This document shows positions 24,201-36,538 of a DNA stretch of 64,000 nucleotides, piece after piece. The notes beneath the pieces are model-generated. The model saw only the letters and a program-made list of their open reading frames with translations. It was not told the DNA's origin and ran no database searches. The translations under genes and the position numbers were made by a program. Origin of the DNA: Apostichopus japonicus (lineage: Eukaryota; Echinodermata; Holothuroidea; Aspidochirotida; Stichopodidae); assembly GCF_037975245.1 (NCBI RefSeq), contig NC_092562.1, forward strand, positions 8,845,001 to 8,909,000, read 5' to 3'. The stretch's first letter is position 1, and each line of letters starts with the position of its first letter.

Positions 24201-25325
24201 CGATACATTCTTTGCGTCAAGACGCTCACTCCTTCATTTTTATACATGTTCAGTCATTTATGTCTCCCCCACCGCACTTTTCAATTGGGATTGAAGCCTG
24301 TTTGTATAAGTAGCTCTGAGCGCAATATTGTGCTTATAAAATAACTCCAAAATTCACCCAACTGTTTTGGGAAGTCAATGTAAGTGGGCCTTTTAAGATT
24401 GTGTAATGCCAAGATTACCATGAGAAAACTCATGAAAACAGCAAGGACGTATGGAATAATTAGTTGCGTAGACCTTATCTTACAGCGAACTCGCAACCAC
24501 ACGAGACTGTGAAAGACGACAAATGTATTTAGATTAAACTTTATGAAGCAGGATCTTCGTGGAGTTATTATGCGGCTTTGTATTAGTAACTTTGAACTAC
24601 GACATTCTTCATTACTAAAAAGAAATTACAAAATGAATTTCCGTTACAATTAATTCCAGGTATATACCCAGAATGTTACATAACCTGGTACAGCATTAAG
24701 GTAAGGTACCTATTACATATCATTAAGAGTCTGATTCCATTATGTTAAGGCTTACCTGCCCTTCACTAGTGTGTTTAATTTGTAGCCAAAGACAGAGAAT
24801 TATTAACATTGAATGCCTTAAAATGCCAGCCATGGCGATGAATTGATGCTGGTAATAATGCTAGTCGTTGTCAACTGTTAACATCATCTAATATAAAGTG
24901 AGTGTTTATAATATGCTATAGAATAGATGCGAGAGTATTACCATGCATATTACTTATGGTTGGTTAAGTACTTTGTCTAAGCACTTCAATAGTGAGGATG
25001 ATATGTTGTAATCGTTTGGCTACTGTAACCTATTATGAATGTCTCAGTTGCCATAGCAACGGTTGTCATAGTAAACATAATTTACCCGATAAACAAGTAT
25101 CGGGGTTCACCCATGGACCGGACGTCCGTATGGGGAGGTACCGCAGTTAAAAGCTGTCCGTTTGTGTATGTGTGTTGGTTTTTGTGTGAGCATCAAATCT
25201 GGAATTCATTGTCAGAACCTTCCCACTAAGTTGCCTTCAACTTGTTGAGAAGATCTCAAATGATACAATCTTGTGTCTCCAGAAGTTCATGAAAGAAATG
25301 TCAAAGGTGACCTGTCAAGGCTTTT
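24200..25325. other. Non-coding stretch, no gene seen
   Basis: A 73-codon minus-strand frame at 24281-24502 has one hydrophobic stretch but opens with GTG, not ATG, and matches nothing known to me. No transposon ends were defined. Confidence 0.4.
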
Positions 25326-27292
25326 TTGTTATAAGGGGGAATCATTTTATTGACGTGCTGGCGTCACCGGTAAACTTGGTAAATGTTCTATCAAAATATG
25401 TAATTAACTTAGCAGCGACGTAGCCAGGAATTTGAAGGGGGGGGGGAGCACATTTTGCGATTGATATGGGGGAGGGGTTTAAGATATTTGTGAACAATTG
25501 AAGGTCCTTAGATTTGATCTGGTGCAATGGTTTGCCAGTTTCATCATAATCATATGACGTCATATTATCAGCAGATTTTGTTTCCTGTTTGAATTATTTT
25601 ATATGTTCTTATACATAATATATCAGAAAGACAAACATAGTGCTCTTTTACAGTTTTCCAGTAGGATGATTCTTGTTTATTGGACTTTAATACATTTGAC
25701 GAACTTAACTGATGGACAATATAAATCCATATTTTGTAAGACAACCAGATGTGCAGCACTGGCGGATCCAGGGCCTTTGTTTGGGAGGGGCCAAAGTGGC
25801 ATTAGAGTGATATGGGGGAGGGGTCTAAGGGAGGGGGTGCCCCCTCCCCTTTGGAAAATTTTCTATTGCGTCAGATGCAATTTGGTGCGACAAAAGTGTA
25901 CAATGGTGATTTTAATTTACTTCTAAAAAAATGTTTCCCAGGTGTAATTTTCTAAAATATTTATAAAACAAAGTTGGGATCATCTTTCTCAAGAAATTTT
26001 ATTTCTCATAGGTTATAAATTTCTTACAACCAGCCTGTAACTGCAAAATGGTGTTAAACTGTAAATCCTCATGCTCATACATTTACATAGCTACCAACTC
26101 TTGAGAAGGCAAATGCTGGTCCATGCCACGAATCGCCGTCCTGGGGGAGGGGTATAAGGGGGAGGGGGTGTCCCCCTCCCCTTTTGATTTTTTTGGAATC
26201 CTGGTGATGCCTACATGTAAAATGGTGGCACTTAGAAAGGCTTTTGTCACCCACAATTTTCTGAGAAATATGCATTTTTTTGTGTGTAACATCAATAAAT
26301 TGAATAGTAGGTTATAATTCATTCTTTCCCGTGGCATGAAAATGTTCGCTGCTCGCCCCATTGAAAAGAAATATAGGCTAATTTGAGGTTCAAATGATGC
26401 TGTAAAGGAGGTTTTATACTCTATTATGCTAAATGCTAAGGAATGATGGTTGCTGAGTCAAAAATTTATGCAAATTATTTTATGTATACTTGACAATTAC
26501 AATGCGGTTTTTTCGGACGCTTGTGCGGGTCAGCGGATTTGGGTGTAAGTATGCGGGTCTAATTCCCGCGAATCGCGGGTCAGTTGGGAGCTCTGCATTT
26601 AATTTTAAACCAGAAAACAAAAAGGTTTAGACTAGTCTATCACTGCTATTCCTCTCGATTTTTTGATTTCCAATCATATGATTTAGCGGATGTTCGGAAA
26701 CACTTTTTGGCTCACCTTTGAGGGGGCATGCCCCCCCCCCCCTTGGATCCGCCAGTGTATAAGTATTGATCCATTGTGCTTTATATTATTATATCATAAC
26801 CATATCAAAGCGCTGATAGTAAGCTTTACTTGTTGGAAAAGTACTAGAATGCTCTTTATATACCAGCATTTTTAAGTTGCAAAGCTCATATGACATAGAA
26901 CGACTATCATGTTTCTTGTAATATGATTTTTTGTTATTGAAACTAAAGTAACCATTAACAGATCATTTACGTATCCATGCAAGAGATTTTAGTTAATGCT
27001 GCGCGTAGAGTTGAATTTTTGCCAAATTTTGCAATCAGACAGTTGATTATGTTAATTTTTGGGAGCTTTCAACTATTTTTACATGTTAAGGGAGTTGGGT
27101 GAAAATTCCTAAGTCGACCAATGCTGTATTGTACATGCATCTTAGAAACTAAAAAAGGAAATTATTTAAATTTTCGTAAGCATGCAGCTTTAAGAGATAG
27201 TACCTTGATACCTTGCCATCCATAACTGGACACAAAAGTTAAAATATCATGACTGTAGTTCACTATTCATGCATGATTGTAGATGTACGGGA
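25326..27292. repeat. Tandem segmental duplication, unit 1
   Basis: Nearly identical to 27751-29712 at an offset of 2420-2425 bases. Differences are single substitutions and length changes in G or C runs. The unit contains a hAT-like left end at 25757 and a hAT-like right end finishing at 26757. Few differences between copies suggest a recent event or an assembly duplication. Confidence 0.95.
25757..26757. mobile_element. hAT-like element ends, compound (unit 1)
   Basis: Left end CACTGGCGGATCCAGGG at 25757, preceded by ATGTGCAG. A right end TTGGATCCGCCAGTG finishes at 26757 but is followed by TATAAGTA, which does not match. The two ends therefore come from different insertions or a rearranged element. 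Inside is a second G-rich/C-rich block (GGGGGAGGGGTATAAGGG near 26144) echoing the left end. No transposase is present. Confidence 0.65.
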
Positions 27293-27653
27293 AACCCTCT
27301 TAAGTGTTGAAATGAAAGGTTGAATTCATCAAATATTCTGGATTATTTGTGTTGGCATTCCTCTTTGTTGTCTCTTATATGTGCTTTTCTGTTGTGATCT
27401 ACTTAAAAAACAAGGAATCAAGCTGCTTTTAATAATTAACGTATGAAACACTTATGAACGGGTGCTATGTTGAAATCGCTGGCAAAATTTTACATAATAA
27501 TTTTGTAGTTGCGTTACATGCTGATCATGTAAAACTTAACAAAACAGCAGTTAAGTAAATTCAAGTAAATTTTACTTAAATGTTTAAGTGTTCTTATTTG
27601 TCATGAACATCAAGTAAAATTTTAATCTTTGTAAAACATTTTCTGAATGTATG

Positions 27654-27750
27654 CACTGGCGGATCCAGGGCCTTTGTTTGGAAGGGGCCAAAGTGGCATT
27701 AGAGTGATATGGGGGAGGGGTCTAAGGGAGGGGGTGCCCCCTCCCCTTTG
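27654..27750. mobile_element. Solo left end of the CACTGGCGGATCC hAT-like family
   Basis: About 95 bases identical in plan to the starts at 25757 and 28177 (CACTGGCGGATCCAGGGCC through CCCCTCCCCTTTG), then an abrupt switch to the start of duplication unit 2. The junction lies in the short shared TTTGTT sequence, so it may mark the tandem-duplication breakpoint. Confidence 0.7.
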
Positions 27751-29712
27751 TTGTTATAAGGGGGAATCATTTTATTGACGTGCTGGCGTCACTGGTAAAC
27801 TTGGTAAATGTTCTATCAAAATATGTAATTAACTTAGCAGCGACGTAGCCAGGAATTTGAAGGGGGGGCACATTTTGCGATTGATATGGGGGAGGGGTTT
27901 AAGATATTTTTGAACAATTGAAGGTCCTTAGATTTGATCTGGTGCAATGGTTTGCCAGTTTCATCATAATCATATGACGTCATATTATCAGCAGATTTTG
28001 TTTCCTGTTTGAATTATTTTATATGTTCTTATACATAATATATCAGAAAGACAAACATAGTGCTCTTTTACAGTTTTCCAGTAGGATGATTCTTGTTTAT
28101 TGGACTTTAATACATTTGACGAACTTAACTGATGGACAATATAAATCCATATTTTGTAAGACAACCAGATGTGCAGCACTGGCGGATCCAGGGCCTTTGT
28201 TTGGGAGGGGCCAAAGTGGCATTAGAGTGATATGGGGGAGGGGTCTAAGGGAGGGGTGCCCCCTCCCCTTTGGAAAATTTTCTATTGCGTCATATGCAAT
28301 TTGGTGCGACAAAAGTGTACAATGGTGATTTTAATTTACTTCTAAAAAAATGTTTCCCAGGTGTAATTTTCTAAAATATTTATAAAACAAAGTTGGGATC
28401 ATCTTTCTCAAGAAATTTTATTTCTCATAGGTTATAAATTTCTTACAACCAATCTGTAACTGCAAAATGGTGTTAAACTGTAAATCCTCATGCTCATACA
28501 TTTACATAGCTCCCAACTCTTGAGAAGGCAAATGCTGGTTCATGCCACGAATCGCCGTCCTGGGGGAGGGGTATAAGGGGGAGGGGGTGTCCCCCTCCCC
28601 TTTTGATTTTTTTGGAATCCTGGTGATGCCTACATGTAAAATGGTGGCACTTAGAAAGGCTTTTGTCACCCACAATTTTCTGAGAAATATGCATTTTTTG
28701 TGTGTAACATCAATAAATTGAATAGTAGGTTATAATTCATTCTTTCCCGTGGCATGAAAATGTTCGCTGCTCGCCCCATTGAAAAGAAATATAGGCTAAT
28801 TTGAGGTTCAAATGATGCTGTAAAGGAGGTTTTATACTCTATTATGCTAAATGCTAAGGAATGATGGTTGCTGAGTCAAAAATTTATGCAAATTTTTTTA
28901 TGTATACTTGACAATTACAATGCGGTTTTTTCGGACGCTTGTGCGGGTCAGCGGGTTTGGGTGTAAGAATGCGGGTCTAATTCCCGCGAATCGCGGGTCA
29001 GTTGGGAGCTCTGCATTTAATTTTAAACCAGAAAACAAAAAGGTTTAGACTAGTCTATCACTGCTATTCCTCTCGATTTTTTGATTTCCAATCATATGAT
29101 TTAGCGGATGTTCGGAAACACTTTTTGGCTCACCTTTGAGGGGGCATGCCCCCCCCCCCCCTTGGATCCGCCAGTGTATAAGTATTGATCCATTGTGCTT
29201 TATATTATTATATCATAACCATATCAAAGCGCTGATAGTAAGCTTTACTTGTTGGAAAAGTACTAGAATGCTCTTTATATACCAGCATTTTTAAGTTGCA
29301 AAGCTCATATGACATAGAACGACTATCATGTTTCTTGTAATATGATTTTTTGTTATTGAAACTAAAGTAACCATGAACAGATCATTTACGTATCCATGCA
29401 AGAGATTTTAGTTAATGCTGCGCGTAGAGTTGAATTTTTGCCAAATTTTGCAATCAGACAGTTGATTATGTTAATTTTTGGGAGCTTTCAACTATTTTTA
29501 CATGTTAAGGGAGTTGGGTGAAAATTCCTAAGTCGACCAATGCTGTATTGTACATGCATCTTAGAAACTAAAAAAGGAAATTATTTAAATTTTCGTAAGC
29601 ATGCAGCTTTAAGAGATAGTACATTGATACCTTGCCATCCATAACTGGACACAAAAGTTAAAATATCATGACTGTAGTTCACTATTCATGCATGATTGTA
29701 GATGTTCGGGAA
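27751..29712. repeat. Tandem segmental duplication, unit 2
   Basis: Second copy of 25326-27292. It begins TTGTTATAAGGGGGAATC and diverges after GATGT(T/A)CGGGAA, where unit 2 goes straight into a hAT right end and unit 1 continues with 361 bases of other sequence. Confidence 0.95.
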
Positions 29713-29751
29713 TGGCCCCCCATGCCCCCCCCCCCCTTGGATCCGCCAGTG
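28177..29751. mobile_element. hAT-like non-autonomous element, 1575 bp, 8-bp target duplication
   Basis: Terminal inverted repeats are CACTGGCGGATCCAGGG on the left and, read inward, CACTGGCGGATCCAAGGG on the right. Identical 8-mers ATGTGCAG flank the ends (28169-28176 and 29752-29759). An additional right-end-like sequence (finishing at 29176) sits inside, so one family member has inserted into or recombined with another. No transposase frame is present. The original insertion may have used the left end at 25757 before the tandem duplication. Confidence 0.85.
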
Positions 29752-29759
29752 ATGTGCAG

Positions 29760-30392
29760 TGGCCTAAAAACAAATATCGTTATCGCAGTGTATTAGCAGT
29801 GTAATAATTATTTATGGGAAGTGCGTATCACGTACGATTGCTAGCTTAGCTTCATAATATGCTGTTCGTGCAACAACTTATGACGAATCATAGAAAGGAT
29901 GAGAACGAACGTTGTCGACGTCGTTGTGCATACGGTTCGTGACATTCCATCGAGTGGGGTTAGGTTGGCAAGATGTATTTTATTACGCAGTGGCCAACTG
30001 TAGGCTTGTAATAGGCTATATGCTAAATTTAGCTAATTGCATCTGCCAAACTAAGTAGTTGAATCAGTAGGCCTGAATGTTACTACGAATATTATCGAGT
30101 TAACGGAGCTGACGAGTATTCATGATCAAAAGAGCACTGACAAAACACCATGCTAAAAGAACGACAGTTTTTAAATATTTTTTTCGACACTGAAAGGGGG
30201 AGCAGTCGCCCCCCCCCCCCCGCTCACGTCCCTGTAACTCAGTGACTGAGTTGAAATGTCAACGAAATCTCAGGTCATATATATCGTCACTTTCGGTGAT
30301 CATGCACTGAAGAACTAAAGCTAGTTTTGCTCGAAAGCTCTGCAAAACCCAAATATTGGCTGTTTTATACTTCCAATCACTTACCTAATTTC
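29760..30392. other. Non-coding stretch with one transposon-end fragment
   Basis: No gene seen. Poly-C followed by GCTCACGTCCCTG, ending at 30234, matches (reverse-complemented) the CAGGGACGTGCTCA end of the element at 44863-45164. Its partner end was not found. Confidence 0.4.
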
Positions 30393-30464
30393 ATTATTGT
30401 ATCTCACTCGAGATCCAGCTTTTCTCTAAATGCAGCATAGTTGTTTAACAGTTTACGCGTTATT

Positions 30465-30554
<90 letters not shown>

Positions 30555-30590
30555 TGTATAGCCTATATATATATAGCCTATATATATAGC

Positions 30591-30623
<33 letters not shown>

Positions 30624-30640
30624 ATATATATATAATTTAC

Positions 30641-30671
<31 letters not shown>

Positions 30672-30720
30672 TATAAACATATATATATATATAAACATAT
30701 ATATATATACATATAAACAT
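30393..30720. repeat. ~72-bp repeat plus (AT)n tract
   Basis: Positions 30393-30465 are a near-exact reverse complement of 5496-5578 (for example CACTCGAGATCCAGC and GCAGCATAGTTGTTTAACAG). Both copies abut a long (AT)n tract. Here the tract runs to 30720 with ATAGCC and ACAT interruptions. Confidence 0.85.
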
Positions 30721-32189
30721 CTTTATTTTCTGACCGAATGTTTACATCACGTACTAAAGAACTCGTAATGGTCAGTGACCTAAAAAAAGTTGTACCCTCC
30801 ACCCTTCTGTTACATAACATTCAACATTGCCTTATTAATACGTTACCGATACACGACGCAATCCGAGCTACCGCTTTAAGAGTGTATGACGTCACATTTA
30901 ATGGCTTTACTTTGCCTCGTATCATTCTGTGCGAAATGAATTTGTGATGTTATTCTCTGTTCCTGCGGGAGAGTGATTTACACATTCTAAAGTGGAGAGA
31001 GATCCAGCATCGACAAAAAAAGAAGAAGTATGAATTGAGGGCGATGCTATAATTTAAAGGGAGTGAAATTGGAAATTAAGCGGTCGTGTAACTTATAGTA
31101 GTCGCGAAGCTATAAAACCTGCCATTAACTTGTTGTTTCAGCATTAAACTTAACAATCAACTCAGTATGGAACGACGGATGTGTGTCTCGCGACTGTTTA
31201 TTTCATTAACATATAAATAATGTAGCGATTATATGGTCTTAGTGTATATCACAACGTGGAAAAGGACAATCTGTGTGGTATTTGGGCTCTCAAAGGACTA
31301 CTCTCTTTTTGATAACGATAAACAATTAATTTGAAATGCTTCCATCTGGACTTGCAAAGGCAGACACAGAAAATATAATGATAACATGACATTAACGTGA
31401 GCAATCAATCATTGGTCAACACTGCGATGGATTCCACAGCGATATTTGCAGAAGCTGGGTGTGAAGCAAGGGTGGTTTATTTCGTTGTATATATTTTAGT
31501 GCTAAGGGTTGCGTCAAGGCCGTAAGATATGTGAGTGACAGTGAGAACGTAACTTGTAAAGTAAAAGGAGAGTAATAATGTCCAGCGATATGAAGCCAAA
31601 CTGATTGCCTTCCATTCAAACGGTTTGAGCCCCGAATTCCCATCGGTATTATAAGAATGATTGTAACAATTAACAGTTGCACCCTTCATTTTCCCCTTTT
31701 AAGGGGGGGGGGGGGAGGGGAGAGAGAGAGAGAAAAATGCGAAAATAGACCTATACCTTCAGAATTTCTTTTGAATGTCCAAGATAATATAAATGCATCT
31801 CAGGAGTCCTCGTCATTAGTCCTAGCTACAATTATTGTCTTCATTGTACAAGTTCAAGTAAGGATGATGTATGTATCTGTCGTAAGGCAACGGAACAAAA
31901 CCTGTGGTCAACGTATATGTACACATCACGGTATATAAAAGGTGAATGCTTGAATCATATAGTCATTACTATAACGAACCTTTGAACATTTTACAACATT
32001 GCTGAAGATTTTACTCCATTGAACAACTCCCATCTCCACTACAGGACGTAAGTAGAACATAAAAATACATAATTCTGTAATGGTCCCCACTTTCTCAGAA
32101 ATTCAACAACATAATAGCAATATTGTCTCAGTTGTAATACTTGTTACTTTATAAGAAAAGGTTCGCAAGGTAAACCATGGGCAAGAAAA
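30721..32189. other. Non-coding stretch, no gene seen
   Basis: Short frames only. A G-run followed by (GA)n lies at 31702-31734. No exon structure or element ends recognised. Confidence 0.4.
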
Positions 32190-32310
32190 CGAAACGATTA
32201 ACTGATCCACTTTTAACCCCAGTCCCCTTATATCGAGACTGTGACCGCCATACGAGTTAACTGATCCACTCTTAACCCCAGTCCCCTTACATCGAGACCG
32301 TTACCGTGTG
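32190..32310. repeat. Two-copy fragment of a dispersed repeat
   Basis: AACTGATCCACT(T/C)TTAACCCCAGTCCCCTTA(T/C)ATCGAGAC occurs twice in tandem (from ~32197 and ~32257). The same family reappears at 37837-37990 (GACTGATCCGCTCTCAACCCC). No ends were defined. Confidence 0.65.
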
Positions 32311-35300
32311 ATCATGACGACGTTAAGTCAAATGTACATCACGAGCCTATTGTCTCAATTGTACTACTTAGACAAGCTAGCAACATGAACCTAAAATGTG
32401 GGTACGAACCTTAAAGATCTTGCTTTCCCAGAACCCTATACGATTACAGTAAAGTGAGATATACATGATGACAAACCCACGATTGAATTTTAGACTTTAT
32501 TTTGACTAGATCTTTAAGGAAAATGAATGAACATCTTATCGCAGTATTTCTATCCCTATGATACACAAGCCACCCTTTAGTGTTCATTTTTTACTCACTG
32601 CTGACATATATATGCATGATAATGATTGACGAAATACATAAGCGAGTATAAAGGGCGCTCTTTCTTTTCTACATGTGTCTTATCAATATTATAGGTCTCC
32701 TACTTTTTGAGGTTCACTCCTAAAGTAGCGCAGGAATTTGACGGTCACCTATACTCGATCAATCGTCACAAATTTGTGTATTTGAATCCTTGTACTCTCA
32801 CAACTGGCGCAGTTATTGCGCATGCACAGGTAAAACTAAATCCCGATACGTTATATAGGCCTAAATTTACTGAAACGTGCACTCAAAGTGCTGATCAAAA
32901 TCATAGGAGTTCTGTGATAAGGCAGGCTTTCTACTAGTAGTTTTAATAACATAGATATTTGCTCGCTTTATTCTGCATGGTTATACGTTAACACTGGATT
33001 TATTGTTTGTGTACATCGCCTTATCTCGGGTCATTAGCCTCTCTAAATCACTTGTATTGTTGACTAAGATATCCGCCATCTTGCCGATGTAGCAGTAGCC
33101 AAGACATAAACTCTAGCTTCTACAGTAATCATTATTTACAGCTCTTTGGCAACGGAATGCTCGTACAGAGACGGCACTCGTCCTCAGATTATGGATTGTA
33201 TTAGCCATAGTAGAGAGACTAAACAACATTACTTATATAGTGCAAATACGACACTATGTTTCCTCGGTTCAGCTATTCCATAAATCTAGACTCACTACAC
33301 ATTAACGAAGTAGAGTAATACACTACTTCCCACAATTGGCCGGTTGTATTTCAGTGGCGATGTAAAGTTGTTTGTTGGAACATGGAGCTATCTGTTTATA
33401 GCTATGCAACGGAGTATGCATGGTTGGAATAACAAAGTAAGAAGAGCGTACGTAAAGTGAATATCGCACATTAATCTCTGGATATACCAAAATGGCCACT
33501 TTTTGAGATTTTTCTCAGATATTTATTTGAAGGAATAATTTAAAATGAAGCTAATCACGTATACTCCAGTGGGTAAAACGTTATACGAAGGTAACAGACA
33601 GACAGTCATTCATAAGTTTATGACTATCGTTGTGTACACCGGTTTATTGGTATACATAAACGGAAAAATGCAGTCTTCACACCATCAAGTAATATTTCAT
33701 TTTGTTTCATTCCATATTCCTTTCAAATGATGACTTTATGAACATATACAGTACTTACATTTGATATCGTGTAGACCGCTTAATAACAATGCTTTCAACC
33801 ACGGGCTGTGATTCTATACCTACCCCGGCTTTTATTAGTTGAGAAACGACCCTTTAAAAATATGAGGGTGATCAATTAAATTGGCTGGACTACTTAGTCT
33901 AGTACACAACCCTACATATATTAGCGGCTCAGAAACAACACAAAACTGAGTATAGGTACCTCTTTACCCCACATTTACAAGTTTGTCAAGGGACAAATGC
34001 TGTTGGATATCTTAATCTCACATGCATTATTAATTGTCAAGAACAAATTGCATTGATTTCACTCAAGGGGCTCTGTTATTCATGTCGAGTTGAGACGAGT
34101 TTGAGGGCGTTATTAGAATTGTATTATTCAGTGGATAAACATCAACACTTCAGCTTGCACTGAGATAGCCAATGACATCATCACTTTAGTTTTAAAGGTG
34201 CATTCCAGCGATATCGCATAAGTTAAAGCTGAATGTCTTGAAAACCAAACAAAACAATAAAAACTGTTATAGTATTCATATTTTCTTCTTTTCACCCACC
34301 TTGGTTTAAGTCATATCAACCCTCAACTTCATCCAAAAGACATTTCTTAAAAGTAACGAGAGAGTGGATTAAATTTAAAATGGCTTTAGGTGCCGACGTC
34401 ATCTTCGATTTATGCTAAAGCAAGTATTCCATACTTTTAGGGTATTTCAAGATGAATAGCCGCTACAGAAACCGTAGGCCTACTTGTAGGCTAAAATGTT
34501 CCTTTTTGTGAAAACTATAACGTTATCAATTTTAACATTTTGCCTAAAGTCATATGATGGCAATATTAGGACAATGATGATGAAATAGTTGCAAGGATTT
34601 GCGATACTGTCATGAAGTAACGAGAGTAATATAGTTTTACGTAAAGATGCGATCATTCGCAGGGAATTGCTTACATATTGAACCATTTATATACAGACAC
34701 ACTGAGATGGCTTATATACTGTCTCGTGTCCAGTAATTCATTGCGTTATACCAAACAAGTTGTATCTCTGTAACATTACACTTATTAATTGTTCATGCTG
34801 TGATAGAATATAGTTAAAATCAATTACTCAGTGTTATAACATTGTATAACTGTATTAACCAACTAATGACGTTTGTTTCGTAGTTTTGCGAGTTAAAAAA
34901 ATACCTTCTTGTTGACTGTCCAAATCTTTTCTAAACAATACCTGACTCGCGTCTCGTAACTTGCACTTTTAGTTTGACCAATCAGCTTCCGGAGGATATA
35001 ACGCTTGATTTATTCGTCGTCAACCGTACCCCAGCAGCTTAGTTTCGTCAAAACTCGGATATTCTCGGGTAAAGGAATGTTTTACGTCACATATAAAGAA
35101 AGTAAACGCTTCTAAAATATATGAATATGCATAATTCCGACAATTTCCTTATGTGGTGTCGATTGGATTCGCGCAACTTCGCAATCCGGAAGAGAGTAGT
35201 TTTCACTACTTCCGGTAAGACTTCTCGTGGCTAAAAATTGCGCAATAACGGTTTTTTTTCTTGAGGTCAGATCTCCGACTGCTCAGGTTAACTCAGTGGC

Positions 35301-35322
35301 TCAGTTAGCGCAGTTAGCTCTA
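32311..35322. other. Non-coding stretch, no gene seen
   Basis: No convincing exon, element or RNA gene. Frames of 60-76 codons at 32707, 33545 and 34480 have no recognisable domain. Confidence 0.4.
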
Positions 35323-35562
35323 GGAGTGTTAGCTCAGTTGTTAACGCCGGTGCCTTCCAATCATAAGGTCCCCGGTTCGAGTCACTCCAAGATTAATGTA
35401 TGTCGTCCAGTTACAGAGTTGTTGACAATTGACAATTCATAATCATGGACGTTAAAAGATGAATCTAAGAGACTGACTTCGGTCAGCTTGCGGCTTTGAT
35501 AAGCCAATGAGGCTTCTTCGCGAGTTCCTGCTTGCAGGAGGGTCTAAAATACATACATACAT
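35323..35562 (+). mobile_element. tRNA-derived SINE
   Basis: The head (35323-35390) folds like a tRNA: GGAGTGT pairs with ACTCC, with a box A at TTAGCTCAGTTG (~35330) and a box B at GGTTCGAGTC (35374-35383), the two RNA polymerase III promoter elements. A ~150-base unrelated body follows, with a small hairpin (GACTGACTTCGGTCAG), and the element ends in an (ATAC)n tail. Upstream bases contain partial repeats of GCTCAGTTAGC, so the 5' end is uncertain. No target duplication was identified. Confidence 0.7.
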
Positions 35563-36453
35563 AAATACAAGTTAAGAGGGATGTAACAGGGAGATTTCTT
35601 CTCCAACCCTCATCTTGATGATAGGAAAATTGTCTCAATATCCCTGAAGCTGCAACGTTTATGTGCATCACCAAATATCGAAATTTATGAGAAGTGTTCC
35701 TCTACTCAGTACGTTTGAAGTTCGTCATTTTAAATATATGTTTACCTTTGTATACAAAATATTTCAATATTTGCACGCCCCAATGTATACATACAGTGTG
35801 AATAACGAGAACATGTCCCATACATGTAGAAAAATGTGCACTGTATGCGCATGTGCATGCGCATGTTCAAATGCCAGCAGTATCGGCGGGACGGTTATTC
35901 TGCATGAATTAAATCTATCAGATAAATCGAAAACAGGAATGTTTCATGAATAAATTAACGTATCTTTATAAACAGGTGGCTAATTATAAAGAAGAAATAG
36001 AGTATTCTCTCTGTCTATGGGTACAGTCCAATCCGATTTCCCCTTTACAAATCGTAATTTATTTCTTGTAATCTTGTCCAGTGATAAATGAAAACCGCCG
36101 AAGGAGTAAATGAAGAGTGTATAATGAACCACATAAGTCTAGCAATGTCGTTACAAATTGGAAGTTGTTGTATATCCCAAATGTAGACACCCCCTCCCCT
36201 CTCCCCCCCCCCCATGTTACAACCTCACCCATAAGAACCATAGTTCTTTGCTCGATATAAGTTTCATGAAGTTATATACCTTTCAAATGACCTTTTTCTG
36301 TGAAACACTAAACACGTGAGTTAGATACTGTCTTCTTGGAATGTTCAGAATCTTTACAATGTTTTATTATTATGAGCCGGTTAATTTCTTTTTTCCATTT
36401 AGCAGAATGTAATCAAAGGTTTGGCTCGCTATTATAGTACTAGAACACGTGTC

Positions 36454-36456
<3 letters not shown>
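35563..36456. other. Non-coding stretch, no gene seen
   Basis: No exon recognised. A GCATGTGCATGCGCATG run lies near 35850 and poly-C near 36200. Confidence 0.4.

Positions 36457-36537
<81 letters not shown>
36457..36537. repeat. (AT)n microsatellite
   Basis: About 80 bases of pure AT. Its flanks do not match the 72-bp repeat beside the tracts at 5.4 and 30.5 kb. Confidence 0.95.

Positions 36538-36538
<1 letters not shown>

Noticed and set aside
24281-24502. 73-codon frame resembling a type II membrane protein start
   Set aside because: Opens with GTG rather than ATG and has no downstream homology or donor.
35323-35390. Functional tRNA gene
   Set aside because: Followed directly by a SINE body and (ATAC)n tail, anticodon arm is imperfect; better explained as a tRNA-derived SINE.
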